The notes under the pieces: model-generated
Told to the model about the DNA's origin: nothing
Databases searched by the model: none
What the model saw: the letters and a program-made list of their open reading frames with translations, nothing else
Position numbers and translations under genes: made by a program
Assembly: GCA_945834535.1 (NCBI GenBank)
Contig: CAMAHM010000001.1
Location: 19,260 to 83,259, forward strand
Length of the DNA: 64,000 nt
Direction of reading: 5' to 3'
Source: an uncultured Sutterella sp.
GTDB taxonomy: Bacteria; Pseudomonadota; Gammaproteobacteria; Burkholderiales; Burkholderiaceae_F
Part shown: in pieces, positions 50,303 through 59,520 of the stretch
Position numbering within the stretch: the stretch's first letter is position 1
How the letters are laid out: each line of letters starts with the position of its first letter

Positions 50303-50816
50303 AGGGGGTTCCAAAAGGCCGGGGCTCAAAAGCTTCCTCTTGTCGGAGGTCAGCGCATTGATTTCAAAAAGAGTTTTCTAGTTGTTTGTGAGTGGGGGCC
50401 GTTGCCTTTCGCAGGTCCCTGATCAAACATGCACAAGGGGCGAAAGAGAAAGTGACGGCGGCCCTTCCGAATCTTGCAGACACGTATGAAGCGCAGATGT
50501 TCGGAAACGCGCGGTCACTGCCGGGGCGAACGGCTTTGTGTCGGACATTGTAGCCTTTCGCAGAACTGTGTAAAACCACCGGCGAAATTTTGTAAGCCGA
50601 TGATATTCAAACGAAGAAATTGTCAATTTTGACGACGTTGCCCGGTGCTTGAGTGAAGAAGCGGAGGTTCGTGATCGGCCTTGCTCCGACCGCACGGGGT
50701 TGGCGCTTGGGCATACAATCACTATTTCAGCTTCGGGAAGTAGGCGGCCGACAGCGGTGCTGCGCTGTTTTTCCCGAGCCCCCTCAATCAAACGAACCAC
50801 AACGACATCAAGAAAA
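50303..50816. other. Divergent intergenic region FAD oxidase/ilvA
   Basis: About 500 bp between divergently read genes. It should contain both promoters. A TACAAT (50714-50719) could be a -10 for ilvA but has no good -35. No leader peptide rich in Ile/Leu/Val, T-box or riboswitch was recognised. Confidence 0.35.
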
Positions 50817-52376
50817 ATGCCCGCAACCGAAACTCTGGATCGCGATACTTATCTGCGACGCATCCTCACGGCTCGCGTCTACGACGTGGCCGAAGAAACT
50901 CCTCTCGACGAGGCGCCCCGTCTGTCCCGACGCATCGGCAACAAGGTCCTTCTCAAGCGCGAGGATCAGCAGCCCGTCTTTTCCTTCAAGCTGCGCGGCG
51001 CCTTCAATAAGATGGTGCATCTGACTGCCGAGGAGCGTGCCCGCGGTGTGATCTGTGCGTCCGCGGGCAATCACGCTCAGGGCGTGGCGCTTGCCGCGAG
51101 ACGCCTGGGGTGCCGCGCCGTCATCGTCATGCCCATGACGGCGCCTCAGCTCAAAGTCGAGGCCGTCCGCAACCTTGGCGGTGAAGTGGTGCTCGTCGGT
51201 GAAAGTTTCTCCGATGCGGCCGCCCACGCCGTCAAGATGCAGCAGCAGGAGGGACTCACCTTCGTGCATCCCTTCGACGATCCGCTGGTGATTGCCGGTC
51301 AGGGAACGATCGGTATGGAAATTCTGCGTCAGTACCAGCCCGCAGACGGCTCGAGGCCAGATGCGATCTTCGTGCAGATCGGCGGCGGCGGTCTGGCTGC
51401 CGGGGTGGCCACCTACATCAAGGCTATCTATCCGGAGATCAAGGTGATCGGCGTGGAGACGGTGGACTCTGATGCGATGAAGCGCTCCATCGACGCGGGG
51501 TGCAACGTGGCGCTCGACGACGTCGGTCTTTTTTCCGACGGCACCGCCGTCAAGCGTGTCGGCGACGAAACACTGCGTTTGTGCCGCGACAATCTCGATG
51601 AAATCATTCTGGTTGACTCCGACGAGATCTGTGCCGCCATCAAGGATGTCTTTGAAGACACACGCACGATCGTTGAGCCTAGCGGTGCACTGTCGTTGGC
51701 CGGCCTCAAGGCCTGGGTGCGTCGCGAAAAGGCCGAGGGCAAGGCGTTGGTGGCCATTACGTCGGGCGCCAACATGAATTTTGATCGACTGCGCTTCGTG
51801 TCCGAACGTGCCGAGTACGGTGAGGGCCGTGAGGCGGTGTTTGCCGTGACGATTCCTGAGGAAAGAGGCGCCTTCAAGCGTCTGTGCGAGGTGGTGGGCA
51901 ACCGCAACGTGACGGAGTTCAACTACCGTATCAGCGATACCAAAGATGCCTACATTTTCGTGGGGATTCAGACGAGCAGCAAAAACGACGCCGAAGAACT
52001 GGTGCAGCAGTTCGAGCGCAACAATTTCGCCACGCTCAATCTCACCAACGACGAGCTCAGCAAACTGCATCTGCGTCATATGGTGGGCGGTCACAGTAAG
52101 CTCGCCACCAATGAGCATCTGCTGCGTTTTGAATTTCCCGAACGCCCCGGGGCGCTGATGCTCTTTTTGACGTCGATGGCACCGCAGTGGAACATTTCGC
52201 TCTTTCACTACCGCAACAACGGCGCGGATTTTGCGCGCGTGTTCGTGGGCATTCAGGTGCCGCCGCAGGACAACGCGCTCTTTGAAGAGTTCCTCCACAA
52301 GCTCAGCAGCCGCAATCTCGGCTACCGTTATTGGGATGAGACCGACAACCCGGCCTGCAAGTTCTTCCTGAGCTGA
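50817..52376 (+). CDS. ilvA: Threonine ammonia-lyase, biosynthetic IlvA
   Basis: PLP enzyme making 2-oxobutanoate from threonine, the first step toward isoleucine. 519 aa, the long biosynthetic form. The PLP Lys is in EDQQPVFSFKLRGAFNKM (~residue 47-64), then CASAGNHAQGVALAA, GGGGLAAGVATYI and ITSGANMNFDRLRF. Two ACT-like regulatory domains (~residue 340-515, KLH-rich RHMVGGHSKLATNEHLLRFEFPERPGAL) indicate isoleucine/valine control. ATG at 50817 is chosen; the frame is open upstream but the family starts here. Confidence 0.96.
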   Translation: MPATETLDRDTYLRRILTARVYDVAEETPLDEAPRLSRRIGNKVLLKREDQQPVFSFKLRGAFNKMVHLTAEERARGVICASAGNHAQGVALAARRLGCRAVIVMPMTAPQLKVEAVRNLGGEVVLVGESFSDAAAHAVKMQQQEGLTFVHPFDDPLVIAGQGTIGMEILRQYQPADGSRPDAIFVQIGGGGLAAGVATYIKAIYPEIKVIGVETVDSDAMKRSIDAGCNVALDDVGLFSDGTAVKRVGDETLRLCRDNLDEIILVDSDEICAAIKDVFEDTRTIVEPSGALSLAGLKAWVRREKAEGKALVAITSGANMNFDRLRFVSERAEYGEGREAVFAVTIPEERGAFKRLCEVVGNRNVTEFNYRISDTKDAYIFVGIQTSSKNDAEELVQQFERNNFATLNLTNDELSKLHLRHMVGGHSKLATNEHLLRFEFPERPGALMLFLTSMAPQWNISLFHYRNNGADFARVFVGIQVPPQDNALFEEFLHKLSSRNLGYRYWDETDNPACKFFLS

Positions 52377-52395
52377 GGCACCAATCCAAGCAATC

Positions 52396-52432
52396 AACAG
52401 CCGACCGCAGACGTTGCAGCCGGCTGTTTTCA
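52396..52432 (+). terminator. ilvA terminator
   Basis: AACAGCCG (52396-52403) pairs with CGGCTGTT (52421-52428) around a 17-nt loop, running into TTTT. It overlaps the end of the convergent small gene. Confidence 0.7.
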
Positions 52433-52687
52433 GTTGGAGGGCGTGCGGATCAGACGTCCGGGATTTTGGACCGCACGGTCGATAAGTCGGTAAATGCCCG
52501 AGCCGTCCTCGAGCACGTCGAAATGCCACTTGACGTTGCCGCGCATGTCTTCGAGCCAGACGTCGCGCGGCAGGTCGAGCTCGTCCAGATTGGAGTTGAT
52601 GAAGCTCTCCGCTTCAAAGGGTGTGGCAAAGTTTTCTTCAAAGTCGCCGTAGTCGACAATGACTTGTACCACCAGGTCTCGGCGCAT
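52430..52687 (-). CDS. Conserved-looking small protein, unknown function
   Basis: An 85-aa acidic protein not recognised as a known family. It begins MRRDLVVQVIVDYGDFEENF and has FINSNLDELDLPRDVWLEDMRGN and a short C-terminal basic tail (GRLIRTPSN). No signal peptide or membrane helix. AAGGAGG lies 7 nt before the ATG and overlaps the stop of the M20 peptidase gene, so it is almost certainly translated and co-transcribed with it. Confidence 0.75.
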   Translation of the reverse strand: MRRDLVVQVIVDYGDFEENFATPFEAESFINSNLDELDLPRDVWLEDMRGNVKWHFDVLEDGSGIYRLIDRAVQNPGRLIRTPSN

Positions 52688-52699
52688 GGCGCAACCTCC

Positions 52700-54103
52700 T
52701 TAAACCGCCGCCACGATGCGGGCGGTCGCTTGAATTAGTTTTTCACAGTAGTCCAGACGCAGCATTTCATCGGGACCGTGGGCGTTGGAATGCGGTCCGA
52801 GGACGCCCGTCACGAGGAACTGAGCCTGCGGCATAAAGCTGTTCATCAGATCCAGGATCGGAATGGACGCGCCGTCAAAGACGTAGCCGGCATCGGCACC
52901 GAAAACGTCCTGAGAGACCGCATCGAGCGTTCTGTAGAACTCTTCATTATCCGTTTTGGCGCACCACCCCGGTCCAATGCCCGTGAGCTCCAGGCTGACG
53001 CGGGCGTTGTAGGGAGGCTGCGAAGTCAGAATCTCCCTGAGGGCCTCGCCGGCTTTTTGCACATCAAGGCCGGGCGGCGTGCGCAAGGACAGCGCCAGCG
53101 CGGTTTCCGGGCGCATGACGCGGCCGGCGCGGGCAATATCGGGCAGTCCGTCGGCGCCGAGAACAGCAAGTTGAGGTGTGAAGCTTCTGTCGACAACGGC
53201 CTGCGCAACATCCGCAGTGCGGGGTTGAACGCCCGGAGCCCAGGGAAATTCCTGCAGCACGGAGGCTCCGAGGAGCTGGGCCGAGCGGCGAAGCTTTTCA
53301 AGTTGCCGGGGATCGATCGTCACGTTCAGCCGTGTATCGGCAATGCGCCCCGTTGCGGGATCCTCCAAACGGGAAAGGAGCTGTCGGGCAATCATGAACG
53401 AGTCGGGAACAATGCCCGAAGCCGTGCCCGAATGCACGGCGTGTTCGAGCACCTTCACGCGCAGCGTCATGTTGATGCAGCCGCGAAAACTCATGGTGGC
53501 CCAGAGCCGCTCGTAATCGCCGGCGGTGCTGTCGAGCACGACGGCAAGGCGGCAGTTGCGCACCCGATCGGCAACGCGGGTGAGCCAATGGGCAATGTCG
53601 GCTGAACCGGACTCCTCGTCGGTTTCAATCAGTCCCATGGCGCGTCCGCGCCCGATGCCGGCCTCGTCGAGCGCTTTGAGTGCCGTCACGGCCGAATAAA
53701 AGGCGTAGCCGTCATCGGCGCAGCCGCGGCCGTACAGGGCGTTGCCTTCAAGCGTCGGGCAAAAGGGGGCGCGTCCTTCGCTCCAGCCCTGCGCTTCGGG
53801 CTGCTTGTCAAAATGTCCGTAAAAAAAGACGTCGGGTTTGGTTGCGTCGGTGGCTGCAATGTCAAAAAAGAGCGCGGGCGTACGGCCCGCTTGCTCGAGC
53901 ACTTCAAAATGTGCCTGCGGAAAGTGCCGTGCGGCCCAGGCTGCCGCCAGGCGACAGCTTTCAAGCAGCAGTCCGTGTGCTTCCCATTCGGGATCAAAGT
54001 CCGAGGACTTGCACGGGATTTCCACAAAGCGAATCAGTGCAGGAAGGGCAGACTCGCGAAAAAGGTGAGAGGCGGCGGTGTCGAGTTTTTTAAAAGAAGA
54101 CAT
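52700..54103 (-). CDS. M20 family metallopeptidase (dipeptidase-like)
   Basis: A 467-aa zinc peptidase, probably a cytoplasmic dipeptidase or amidohydrolase. Two-metal site residues are visible: H97/D99 in YGHFD, D130 in RGCADDGYA, the catalytic Glu and metal Glu in IETDEESGS (163-164), D191 in VVLDS, and H442 in SNAHGPDEM. The lid/dimerisation domain lies between about 205 and 330. Substrate is not known. It follows rlpA by 31 bp in the same direction. Confidence 0.9.
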   Translation of the reverse strand: MSSFKKLDTAASHLFRESALPALIRFVEIPCKSSDFDPEWEAHGLLLESCRLAAAWAARHFPQAHFEVLEQAGRTPALFFDIAATDATKPDVFFYGHFDKQPEAQGWSEGRAPFCPTLEGNALYGRGCADDGYAFYSAVTALKALDEAGIGRGRAMGLIETDEESGSADIAHWLTRVADRVRNCRLAVVLDSTAGDYERLWATMSFRGCINMTLRVKVLEHAVHSGTASGIVPDSFMIARQLLSRLEDPATGRIADTRLNVTIDPRQLEKLRRSAQLLGASVLQEFPWAPGVQPRTADVAQAVVDRSFTPQLAVLGADGLPDIARAGRVMRPETALALSLRTPPGLDVQKAGEALREILTSQPPYNARVSLELTGIGPGWCAKTDNEEFYRTLDAVSQDVFGADAGYVFDGASIPILDLMNSFMPQAQFLVTGVLGPHSNAHGPDEMLRLDYCEKLIQATARIVAAV

Positions 54104-54134
54104 GGCGTTCGTCCAATGGTTCGAGAAACGTTCC

Positions 54135-55370
54135 TCACTGGTAGACGGGAAGAACGTTTTGACCGAGTTTGTCGGAGATGCGGCGGGCCATTTCCACCGC
54201 CTGCTCGCGCGATGTCAGGCGTCCGACAATGACCTTGAAGACGTTGCCGGTTTGCACCACACGCACTTGGGCGCCGCTTTCTCCGGCGAGCATCATTTCG
54301 GCGTGCGCGGCGGCGGCCTCGGCATTTTCGGACATCGAATAGGCGCCGATCTGTGCCCCCCACTGGGCCTGCGTGACGGCGGCCGCCGTTGAGGCGGCTT
54401 CCACACGCTCTTCAAGTGCTGCGGGCGCGTCGGAGACAGGAGCCGATTGCTGCGCGATGCGCGCTTCTTCCTGCAGGATGGATGCAATGGCATCTTCGGA
54501 AGCGGACGCCGGGGTATGGGTGTCGGCACTTTGCGAGGCGGCGGTGCCCGATGCCGTCTGCGTGTTGTCGAGAGCATCCTCGACAGTGATATCAAGGGAG
54601 GCGGCAGGTTCGTCAGAGGACGCAAGAGTGGCTGCGGGCGTTTGCGATGCGCCGACTGAAGGCTGAGAAGCAACGACGACGGGGGCCGAAGTGCTTTGGC
54701 TCGGTGCCGCAGGCGCTGTTGCGGAGGCCTTGTTCGAAGACGAGGAGGTCTCCGATCTGGAGGCGGCTGCCCCGAGGCCGGTCACGGCTGCCAACAGTCC
54801 CGTCAGCCCACGGCCGGGGACGCGACCTGCGGCAATGTCGGCGCGGGTGATGCGTTCGATGCGCACGCGGGTGGTTCCGGCCTTTTGGTAGCCGAGCTGC
54901 ACCGCTGCGGCATAGCTCAGATCCATCACTCGGTTGTTCAAAAAGGGACCGCGGTCGTTGACGCGCACAATGATCGAGCGTCCGTTCGAGAGGTTCGTCA
55001 CGCGCGCGTAGCTCGGCAACTCCATGGTCGGATGCGCTGCCGAGAGCTGGTACATGTTGTATTTCTCGCCGATGGCGGTCTTCTTGCCGTGAAACTGCTT
55101 GCCGTACCAGCTGGCCACCCCGACCTGCGTGAGCGGCTTGTCTCCGCTCATGGGGTAATAGCGCTTGCCCATGACGGTATAGGGACGGTTGGCCCACTTG
55201 TTGGGGGCTTCAACCTTGGGCGTGACGGTTTGGGCGCCGGCGGCCCGCAGCGTACCGCCGACCCTGGGCGGGCCGTCGCGGTCGTAGTACTTGCCCGTGT
55301 TGCTGGCGCTGCAGCCAACCAACAGGAAGGCCGAGACGACCGAGACAAAGACAAGGCGATAGAAGAACAT
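54135..55370 (-). CDS. rlpA: Septal-ring lytic transglycosylase RlpA (lipoprotein, SPOR domain)
   Basis: Outer-membrane lipoprotein cleaving denuded septal glycan strands. 411 aa. Lipobox LLVGC (Cys20), the double-psi barrel domain GVASWYGKQFHGKKTAIGEKYNMYQLSAAHPTM (84-116) through VRVNDRGPF (136-143), a long Ser/Ala/Thr-rich linker (~200-330), and a C-terminal SPOR domain (AQWGAQIGAYSMSENAEAAAAHAEM, ~336-411). E102, H113 and D139 are kept, but the conserved Asp three residues after the Glu is Asn105. The linker shows extensive low complexity. It is the first gene of a unit with the M20 peptidase and the small gene. Confidence 0.92.
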   Translation of the reverse strand: MFFYRLVFVSVVSAFLLVGCSASNTGKYYDRDGPPRVGGTLRAAGAQTVTPKVEAPNKWANRPYTVMGKRYYPMSGDKPLTQVGVASWYGKQFHGKKTAIGEKYNMYQLSAAHPTMELPSYARVTNLSNGRSIIVRVNDRGPFLNNRVMDLSYAAAVQLGYQKAGTTRVRIERITRADIAAGRVPGRGLTGLLAAVTGLGAAASRSETSSSSNKASATAPAAPSQSTSAPVVVASQPSVGASQTPAATLASSDEPAASLDITVEDALDNTQTASGTAASQSADTHTPASASEDAIASILQEEARIAQQSAPVSDAPAALEERVEAASTAAAVTQAQWGAQIGAYSMSENAEAAAAHAEMMLAGESGAQVRVVQTGNVFKVIVGRLTSREQAVEMARRISDKLGQNVLPVYQ

Positions 55371-55570
55371 GGGCGGCAGAAATCAAAACGCTTCAAAAAA
55401 GTCGCCCAACTATAGCGCACGACGAATGAGCGGCCGACAAAAAGAAGGGCTGGCTTGCGGCGCGCAGCGTTTTTTTGCAGAACCGGGCGCGAAAAAAGTC
55501 CCAAAATTCAGGCGAAAAGCGGTAAATTCTCATGTTTCGTTTGTTTTTTGTATTTTTCTAGGTGCTGGAT

Positions 55571-55858
55571 ATGTCCCTCGGACTGGACGACGTTCGTCGC
55601 ATCGCCAATCTTGCTCACCTCGATCTGTCGACCGAGCAGAGCGAACGCATGCAGAGCGAACTGAACGATATTTTCAAGATGATCGAGCGCATTCAGGCTG
55701 TTGACACAACCGGTGTCGAGCCCATGATGCATCCTCATGACGGCGTGCAGCGCTTGCGCAAGGACGAAGTGGTTTTTGGAAACGACCGCGAAGAAAACAT
55801 CAAGAATGCTCCCGAAGAGCATGACGGGATGTTCCTTGTTCCTCAGGTGATTGAATAA
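55571..55858 (+). CDS. gatC: Asp/Glu-tRNA amidotransferase subunit GatC
   Basis: Small subunit of GatCAB, needed for stability of GatA. 95 aa: LGLDDVRRIANLAHLDLSTEQSERM, FKMIERIQAVDTTGVEPMMHPHD, LRKDEV. ATG at 55571 is used, with AGG upstream; a GTG three codons earlier is open too. First gene of gatCAB. Confidence 0.95.
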   Translation: MSLGLDDVRRIANLAHLDLSTEQSERMQSELNDIFKMIERIQAVDTTGVEPMMHPHDGVQRLRKDEVVFGNDREENIKNAPEEHDGMFLVPQVIE

Positions 55859-55873
55859 GAGCGGGAGCGACGC

Positions 55874-57322
55874 ATGAAATTTTCTACCGTGACCGAATTG
55901 TCGCGCCTTCTGGCCGCCCGTGAGGTGAGTGCCGTTGAGCTCGCAAAGGATTACCTGTCCCGTATTGAAGCGCATCGGGACATCAACTGCTTCCTCGATG
56001 TTCGCCCCGAGGAAACGCTCAAACAGGCTGCAGAGGCCGACAAGCGCATCGCCGAAGGTACGGCGACGCGTCTGACCGGCATTCCGATCGCGCACAAGGA
56101 TATTTTTGTGACCCGCGAATGGGCTTCGACGGCCGCAAGCCGCATGCTCGAAGGCTACATGAGCCCGTTTGATGCGACGGTCGTCAAAAAGCTCCGTGCT
56201 GCCGGCCTCGTGACGCTCGGCAAGCTCAACTGCGACGAATTTGCCATGGGCTCGGCCAACGAAAACTCCGCTTACGGCAAGGTGCTCAATCCCTGGGACA
56301 GCAACGCGGTGCCCGGCGGTTCGTCGGGCGGTTCCTCGGCCTGCGTGGCCGCCGGTCTGGCGCCGATTGCCACCGCCACCGATACGGGCGGTTCGATTCG
56401 TGAACCGGCCTCGTTTACGGGCGTGACGGGGCTCAAGCCCACGTACGGTCGCCCGAGCCGACTCGGCATGATCGCCTTTGCCTCGAGCCTGGATACGGCC
56501 GGACTGATGGCGCACACGGCCGAAGACATCGCCTGGGTGCTGGGCGATATGGTGGGCTTTGAACCCTGGGATTCGACCTCGGTCGACATGCCCACGGAAG
56601 ACTTTGCCCGCGACCTCAATAAGGGTGTGCGCGGCATGCGCATCGGTGTGCCGCGTGCGTGGTTCTCCGAGAGTCTCGATCCGGAAGTGGCCGCCGCCAT
56701 TGAAAAGGTGATCGCGGAGTATCGCAGCCAGGGTGCCGAAATTGTTGACATCGCGCTGCCCAATGCCGAACTCGGCGTGCCCGTGTACTACGTTGTTGCC
56801 TGTGCCGAAGCCAGCTCCAACCTGTCGCGTTTTGACGGCGTGCGCTACGGCTACCGTGCCAAGGAATACACCGACATTCAGGACATGATCAAAAAGAGCC
56901 GCAACGAAGGCTTCGGCGCCGAACCCAAGCGCCGCATCATGATCGGCACCTACGTGCTGTCGCACGGTTACTACGACGCCTACTATCTCAAGGCGCAGAA
57001 GGTGCGTCGTCTGATTTCGCAGGAATTCGACGCTGCCTTTGAAAAGGTCGACGCCATCATCAGTCCCGTGACGACGGGCACGGCCTTTGATTTCGGCGCC
57101 AAGGCCGACCCCGTGTCCGCCTACCTGGGCGATCTGTACACGGTTCCGGCCTCCCTGGCGGGGCTGCCGTGCATGAGCATGCCCTGCGGCATCCACAGCA
57201 ACGGTCGTCCGATCGGCGTGCAGCTCACCTGTGCCCGCTTTGCCGAAGCCAAGATGCTCGGCATCGCCCATGCCTGGCAGCAGGCCAGCGACTGGCACAC
57301 GCGTCATCCCAACGGTTTCTAA
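55874..57322 (+). CDS. gatA: Asp/Glu-tRNA amidotransferase subunit GatA
   Basis: Amidase that frees ammonia from glutamine for GatB. 482 aa. Catalytic triad Lys in [10 protein letters not shown], Ser-cis-Ser in GGSSGGSSA and [12 protein letters not shown], as in amidase-signature enzymes. A GGGAG site precedes the ATG. It follows gatC by 15 bp. Confidence 0.97.
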   Translation: MKFSTVTELSRLLAAREVSAVELAKDYLSRIEAHRDINCFLDVRPEETLKQAAEADKRIAEGTATRLTGIPIAHKDIFVTREWASTAASRMLEGYMSPFDATVVKKLRAAGLVTLGKLNCDEFAMGSANENSAYGKVLNPWDSNAVPGGSSGGSSACVAAGLAPIATATDTGGSIREPASFTGVTGLKPTYGRPSRLGMIAFASSLDTAGLMAHTAEDIAWVLGDMVGFEPWDSTSVDMPTEDFARDLNKGVRGMRIGVPRAWFSESLDPEVAAAIEKVIAEYRSQGAEIVDIALPNAELGVPVYYVVACAEASSNLSRFDGVRYGYRAKEYTDIQDMIKKSRNEGFGAEPKRRIMIGTYVLSHGYYDAYYLKAQKVRRLISQEFDAAFEKVDAIISPVTTGTAFDFGAKADPVSAYLGDLYTVPASLAGLPCMSMPCGIHSNGRPIGVQLTCARFAEAKMLGIAHAWQQASDWHTRHPNGF

Positions 57323-57337
57323 ACGGAGTTGAATATC

Positions 57338-58789
57338 ATGCAATGGGAAGTTGTGATCGGCCTTGAGACGCATGTTCAGCTCTCGACCGATTCGAAGATT
57401 TTCTCCGGCGCCTCTACGGCTTTCGGCGCCGAAGCCAATACGCAGGCCTGCTATATCGATCTGGCTCTGCCCGGTGCGCTGCCCGTGCTCAACCGCGGTG
57501 CCGTTGAGCGTGCCATCAAGTTCGGTCTTGCCATCGGTGCCGAAGTGGCCGAAAAGTCGGTCTTTGACCGCAAGAACTATTTTTATCCCGATCTGCCCAA
57601 GGGCTATCAGATCAGCCAGTTTGAGCTGCCCGTCGTCAAGGGCGGCCGAGTGAGCTTCAAGGTCGAGCCCAAGGAGGGCGAGCCCTACACCAAGACCATC
57701 AATCTGACGCGCGCCCACCTTGAGGAAGACGCCGGCAAGAGTAATCACGGCGTGGTGTACGGCAAGTCCGGCATGGACCTCAATCGCGCCGGGACTCCGC
57801 TTTTGGAAATCGTGACCGAGCCCGAACTGCGCTCGTCGGCCGAAGCCGTCGGCTACGCCAAGGCACTGCACGCCCTTGTTGTGTGGCTCGGCATTTCCCG
57901 CGGCAACATGCAGGAAGGGAACTTCCGCTGCGACGCCAACGTGTCCGTGCGTCCCGTGGGGCAGAAGGAATTCGGCACCCGCTGCGAGATCAAGAACCTC
58001 AATTCGTTCAAGTTTCTGCAGGAAGCCATCGATTACGAAGTGCGCCGTCAGATCGCGCTCATCGAATCGGGCGGCCGCGTTGTCCAGGCTACGCGTCTGT
58101 ACGACCCCGATCACGGAGAAACCCGTGAAATGCGCAGCAAGGAAGATTCGATGGACTATCGCTACTTCCCCGATCCCGATCTGATGCCCTGCATCATTTC
58201 GGACGAGTGGAAGCAGAGCGTAGCCCGTACGATGCCCGAGCTGCCTGATGCGATGCGTTGCCGCTTTATCGAAGAATTCGGTCTGTCCGAGTACGACGCC
58301 GATGTTTTGACGTCCTCCAAGGACATCGCCGACTACTTCTGCACGGTGAGCCTGACTGCGCCCGACAAGAAGATTGCCGCCAACTGGGTGATGGGTGAAG
58401 TGGCAGCTGCCATCAACGCCTGCGAAGGCATGACGTACGCCAAGGCCCCCGTAGCCGCACAGACGTTGGCCGATATCCTCAAGCGACTGGCCGACGGCAC
58501 CATCAATGCGCGCGGCGCCAAGCAGATTTTCCTTGCGGTGTGGGAGGGCGCGACGGAGTCGGTTGACGCTCTGATTGAAGCCAAGGGACTCAAGCAAATT
58601 TCTGACGTTTCGGCTATTGAAGCGATCATCGATCAGGTGCTCGCGGCCAACGATAAGATGGTGCAGGAGTTCAAGGGCGGCAAGGAAAAGGCCTTCAATG
58701 CGCTGGTCGGCCAGTGCATGCGCGCGACCAAGGGCAAAGCCAATCCCAAGCAGGTCAATGAGATTCTGACCAAGAAGCTCAAAGGATAA
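57338..58789 (+). CDS. gatB: Asp/Glu-tRNA amidotransferase subunit GatB
   Basis: Kinase/transamidase subunit that activates Asp-tRNA-Asn or Glu-tRNA-Gln. 483 aa. [63 protein letters not shown] and [13 protein letters not shown] are all present, and the C-terminal helical/YqeY tail follows. GGAG lies 9 nt before the ATG. A strong terminator follows. Presence implies that Asn- and/or Gln-tRNA are made indirectly. Confidence 0.97.
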   Translation: MQWEVVIGLETHVQLSTDSKIFSGASTAFGAEANTQACYIDLALPGALPVLNRGAVERAIKFGLAIGAEVAEKSVFDRKNYFYPDLPKGYQISQFELPVVKGGRVSFKVEPKEGEPYTKTINLTRAHLEEDAGKSNHGVVYGKSGMDLNRAGTPLLEIVTEPELRSSAEAVGYAKALHALVVWLGISRGNMQEGNFRCDANVSVRPVGQKEFGTRCEIKNLNSFKFLQEAIDYEVRRQIALIESGGRVVQATRLYDPDHGETREMRSKEDSMDYRYFPDPDLMPCIISDEWKQSVARTMPELPDAMRCRFIEEFGLSEYDADVLTSSKDIADYFCTVSLTAPDKKIAANWVMGEVAAAINACEGMTYAKAPVAAQTLADILKRLADGTINARGAKQIFLAVWEGATESVDALIEAKGLKQISDVSAIEAIIDQVLAANDKMVQEFKGGKEKAFNALVGQCMRATKGKANPKQVNEILTKKLKG

Positions 58790-58813
58790 GGCAAGCCGCC
58801 TTTGGCGTCTTAT

Positions 58814-58877
58814 CAAAGGCCGAAACGGAAGATGCTCCGCTTGCTGCGGCTCTTTCCTTTCGGCCTTTGTTTATTTT
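58814..58877 (+). terminator. gatCAB terminator
   Basis: A 12-bp outer stem (58814-58825 with 58858-58869) around a long loop with inner pairing, followed by TTTATTTT. Confidence 0.85.
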
Positions 58878-58892
58878 GCGACGGATGGATTC

Positions 58893-59279
58893 ATGAGGGT
58901 GCTGCTGTACGACCGAACCTGCTACGGGCGCGTAAATCGGTGCGATTACTGGCTTACGCTGCTGGCCTATGCGGCGCTTTTTGCCGCGCTCTTTGAAGGC
59001 ATCTATCGGGTGACGGTTGCGCTCGAGCTTGCCGTTGACTCTGTCGCCGTGCAGGTGATGTTCTGGGGATGGTTGCTCGTGATGGGCGCTGCGGTGTTCC
59101 CCGTCTGGCGCCTGACGCGCCGGCGTCTTCACGATGCGGGACTGCGGGGCGTCTGGTTGGCTCTTGTTCTGGTGCCTTTTGTCGGTTGGGGAGTGCTGAT
59201 CGTGCTGCTCCTATTGCCGACGCATGCTTCGGGAGAACGTTTTGAGCACTACGCCGAAGCGCAAAGGAAGAGTCAATAA
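58893..59279 (+). CDS. DUF805 family membrane protein
   Basis: A 128-aa inner-membrane protein with three to four helices. DUF805 hallmarks: CYGRVNRCDYWLTLL at the start, TRRRLHDAGLRGVWLALVLVPFVGWGVLIVLLLLP toward the end. Function unknown. The start is 15 bp past the gatB terminator; no strong ribosome site was noted. Confidence 0.85.
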   Translation: MRVLLYDRTCYGRVNRCDYWLTLLAYAALFAALFEGIYRVTVALELAVDSVAVQVMFWGWLLVMGAAVFPVWRLTRRRLHDAGLRGVWLALVLVPFVGWGVLIVLLLLPTHASGERFEHYAEAQRKSQ

Positions 59280-59332
59280 TTCCTTCAAAATCAAAGCGGT
59301 TTCGTGCTAAGAATCTGCGAACCCATGTAACT

Positions 59333-59364
59333 AAATGTTTCAAAAACATGTTTTAGAAACATTT
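59333..59364. promoter_or_regulatory. 32-bp near-perfect palindrome upstream of the Spy-like gene
   Basis: AAATGTTTC (59333-59341) and GAAACATTT (59356-59364) flank AAAACATGTTTT; the whole 32-bp unit has a single symmetric mismatch. The region is AT-rich. It lies about 160 bp before the Spy-like start, where a dimeric regulator could bind. It is not parS, which has CACGTG in its centre. Confidence 0.6.
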
Positions 59365-59520
59365 TGAAATAGGCGTTTGCGCTTGTCGACAGGCTTGTCC
59401 GGGCAATTGCGTACAGTGTGCACAAAGGCTGCGGCACTGCATCGGCCGCAAGGAAAACTCTTCCGTTTGCGCTCTGAGAAGTTTCACTTGAGCCGGCGGA
59501 AAACTAGAGAGGATACGATC

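Noticed and set aside
50423-50800. A 125-codon leftward open frame in the ilvA upstream region
   Set aside because: No ribosome site, unusual composition, and it occupies the place needed for two divergent promoters.
55508-58816. A 1102-codon open frame antisense to gatCAB
   Set aside because: It mirrors the codon structure of three confident genes in GC-rich DNA, has no ribosome site and shows low-complexity His/Gly/Arg composition typical of antisense shadows.
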